Below are positions 20,061 through 20,888 of a stretch of 20,888 nt of DNA, one piece after another. Every line of letters starts with the position of its first letter. Position 1 is the stretch's first letter. The notes below the pieces were generated by a model. The model did no database searches, was not told the origin of the DNA, and saw only the letters and a list, made by a program, of their open reading frames with translations. Made by a program: the position numbers and the translations under genes. Origin of the DNA: Clavulina sp. PMI_390 (lineage: Eukaryota > Basidiomycota > Agaricomycetes > Cantharellales > Hydnaceae). The stretch is from positions 7,235 to 28,122 of the forward strand of contig WIDE01000023.1 in assembly GCA_015039315.1 (NCBI GenBank). The letters run 5' to 3'.

Positions 20061-20121
20061 GTAAGTGTCTCTTTGTATTCTTGCTTCCTTCTTCAATTGG
20101 CTCACTCTACAATCCATGCAG
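20061..20121 (+). other. Candidate 3' UTR intron of the RBM18 homologue
   Basis: A consensus donor GTAAGT at 20061, 21 bases after the stop codon, and a pyrimidine-rich stretch ending ATGCAG at 20121 define a 61-nt intron of the size usual here, with a branch-like CTCAC near 20101. If real it lies entirely in the 3' UTR and does not alter the protein. Alternatively the motif is fortuitous. Confidence 0.45.
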
Positions 20122-20281
20122 ATATAAACTAGTTTGTACGAGAGTGGACATTATCTCAATTTACCTTACAATACACAGCACAGTATAACAGGATGGAAAA
20201 ATGGTGATACCGCGACCCAGGAAATCTCCAACCCAAAATCCTCCCACGCAGGAAGAGCCAATGAGCGTATGATGGGAGTAT

Positions 20282-20888
20282 TCATGTAGCGTAATTCCTG
20301 GCTTCCTTCTTTTGCAATTTCGCGTCATCCTTGGCTGCCTCTGGCTTACGCACAAACTTTGTCTTCCCCAACTCCGATTCATTCTCAATAAAATCCTGAA
20401 ACTCCTTGAGAAATCGCGCGGCCTCTGTGGAACGATTTTGGCCAAGGACTCTGAAAACCTCTGTGTGAATGCGTTCAATAACGTCGGTAAACTTGATTGT
20501 GCCGTCGTCCAAGCCTTTGATGAATTCATTGCGGCTAACTATGGTCCCAGAGGTATGCAAATCTAGTGTTGAAGAGGTGGGGTATGAGGAAAGAATGGAG
20601 TGGTTAGTGAAACTGGCCATGGAGTATCGTGCCCAGTCACTATCGCTGGAGAGCTTACCATTCCTTGAATTATCATTGTAGGGTGCAGCAACTGGGTCCG
20701 GCAGATCCACACCTCCGTTCCACGCTATGATAGTTCGGATTAGGTTTGGGTGGAGAGAAATCCAGTCGGCAGCGACAATGTTGATAACAGCACCAGGACC
20801 CACGCCATTCAACCACGTCGCAAGTTGCGAATTCTTGCTATGGGCCAATGCGCTGAGGGAGTTGAAGCCCTGCCCAACCAATCCTGAT
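20282..20888 (-). CDS. Propeller-PLCXD family, gene C (3' end only)
   Basis: Partial: the 5' part lies beyond the right edge. Model: complement of 20659-20888 and 20282-20562 with a 96-nt GT-AG intron. The first ~52 residues match the end of the PLC barrel of genes A and B (SLSALA, then WLNGVGPGAVINIV, then ADWISLHPNLIRTII). After the intron comes the conserved tail (EFIKGLDDGTIKFTDVI, then HTEVFRVLGQN, then QDFIENESELGKTKFVRKPE). The last exon is 281 nt, as in gene A. The linker differs (Asp/Pro/Asn-rich), and the sequence is more distant than A and B are from each other. The intron is a multiple of three and open, so retention would insert 32 residues without a hydrophobic segment. A second TAG acceptor candidate lies 24 nt downstream. 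Catalytic residues cannot be assessed here. Convergent with the RBM18 homologue. Confidence 0.83.
   Translation of the reverse strand, partial: SGLVGQGFNSLSALAHSKNSQLATWLNGVGPGAVINIVAADWISLHPNLIRTIIAWNGGVDLPDPVAAPYNDNSRNGKLSSDSDWARYSMASFTNHSILSSYPTSSTLDLHTSGTIVSRNEFIKGLDDGTIKFTDVIERIHTEVFRVLGQNRSTEAARFLKEFQDFIENESELGKTKFVRKPEAAKDDAKLQKKEARNYAT

Noticed and set aside
1..20888. CRISPR arrays, secondary-metabolite core genes, LTR retrotransposons, integrase or transposase genes
   Set aside because: No regularly spaced repeats, no terminal repeats with target duplications and no characteristic catalytic motifs were seen on either strand.

Overview
The window looks like about 21 kb of a filamentous basidiomycete (Agaricomycotina-like) nuclear genome. 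The evidence is intron-dense genes with introns mostly of 57-140 nt, GTRNGY-type donors, YAG acceptors, CTAAC/CTGAC-like branch sites, no operon organisation, and proteins of fungal type. No virus, plasmid, CRISPR array, rRNA, tRNA or autonomous transposon could be supported. Exon-intron models below were built by hand from splice motifs, reading phase and family conservation. All seven models keep an open frame.

Layout: 1-1659 has no supported gene. PLC gene A (complement 1660-4160, 3 exons, 770 aa) and PLC gene B (complement 9245-11733, 3 exons, 758 aa) are paralogues. Each joins four ~84-aa quinoprotein-like repeats (a probable eight-bladed propeller) to a PLCXD-type PI-PLC X barrel and a conserved C-terminal tail not recognised as a named domain. 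The 3' end of a third paralogue, gene C, runs off the right edge (complement 20282-20888). Between A and B, on the plus strand, is a nine-exon alpha/beta-hydrolase lipase of the Geobacillus/Staphylococcus lipase type (6000-8829, 633 aa). Next on the minus strand is a type II-like single-pass membrane protein with a plant-like extracellular leucine-rich-repeat region (12760-14948, 709 aa). It is followed by a 14-exon SulP anion transporter with a STAS domain (15550-18887, 740 aa). The transporter is divergent, across 241 bp, from an RBM18-like RRM protein (19129-20040, 245 aa), which is convergent with gene C.

How the genes may relate: the three PLC-X genes and the lipase make this a locus rich in lipid or phosphoester hydrolases. 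The LRR protein, sulfate-type permease and RBM18 homologue look like ordinary neighbours. The most unusual element is the propeller-PLCXD-tail family. It has a fixed gene architecture, since exon 1 is 799 nt in both complete copies. Its last intron falls exactly between the PLC barrel and the tail, and in two of the three copies that intron is a multiple of three and free of stops, so it could be retained in frame.
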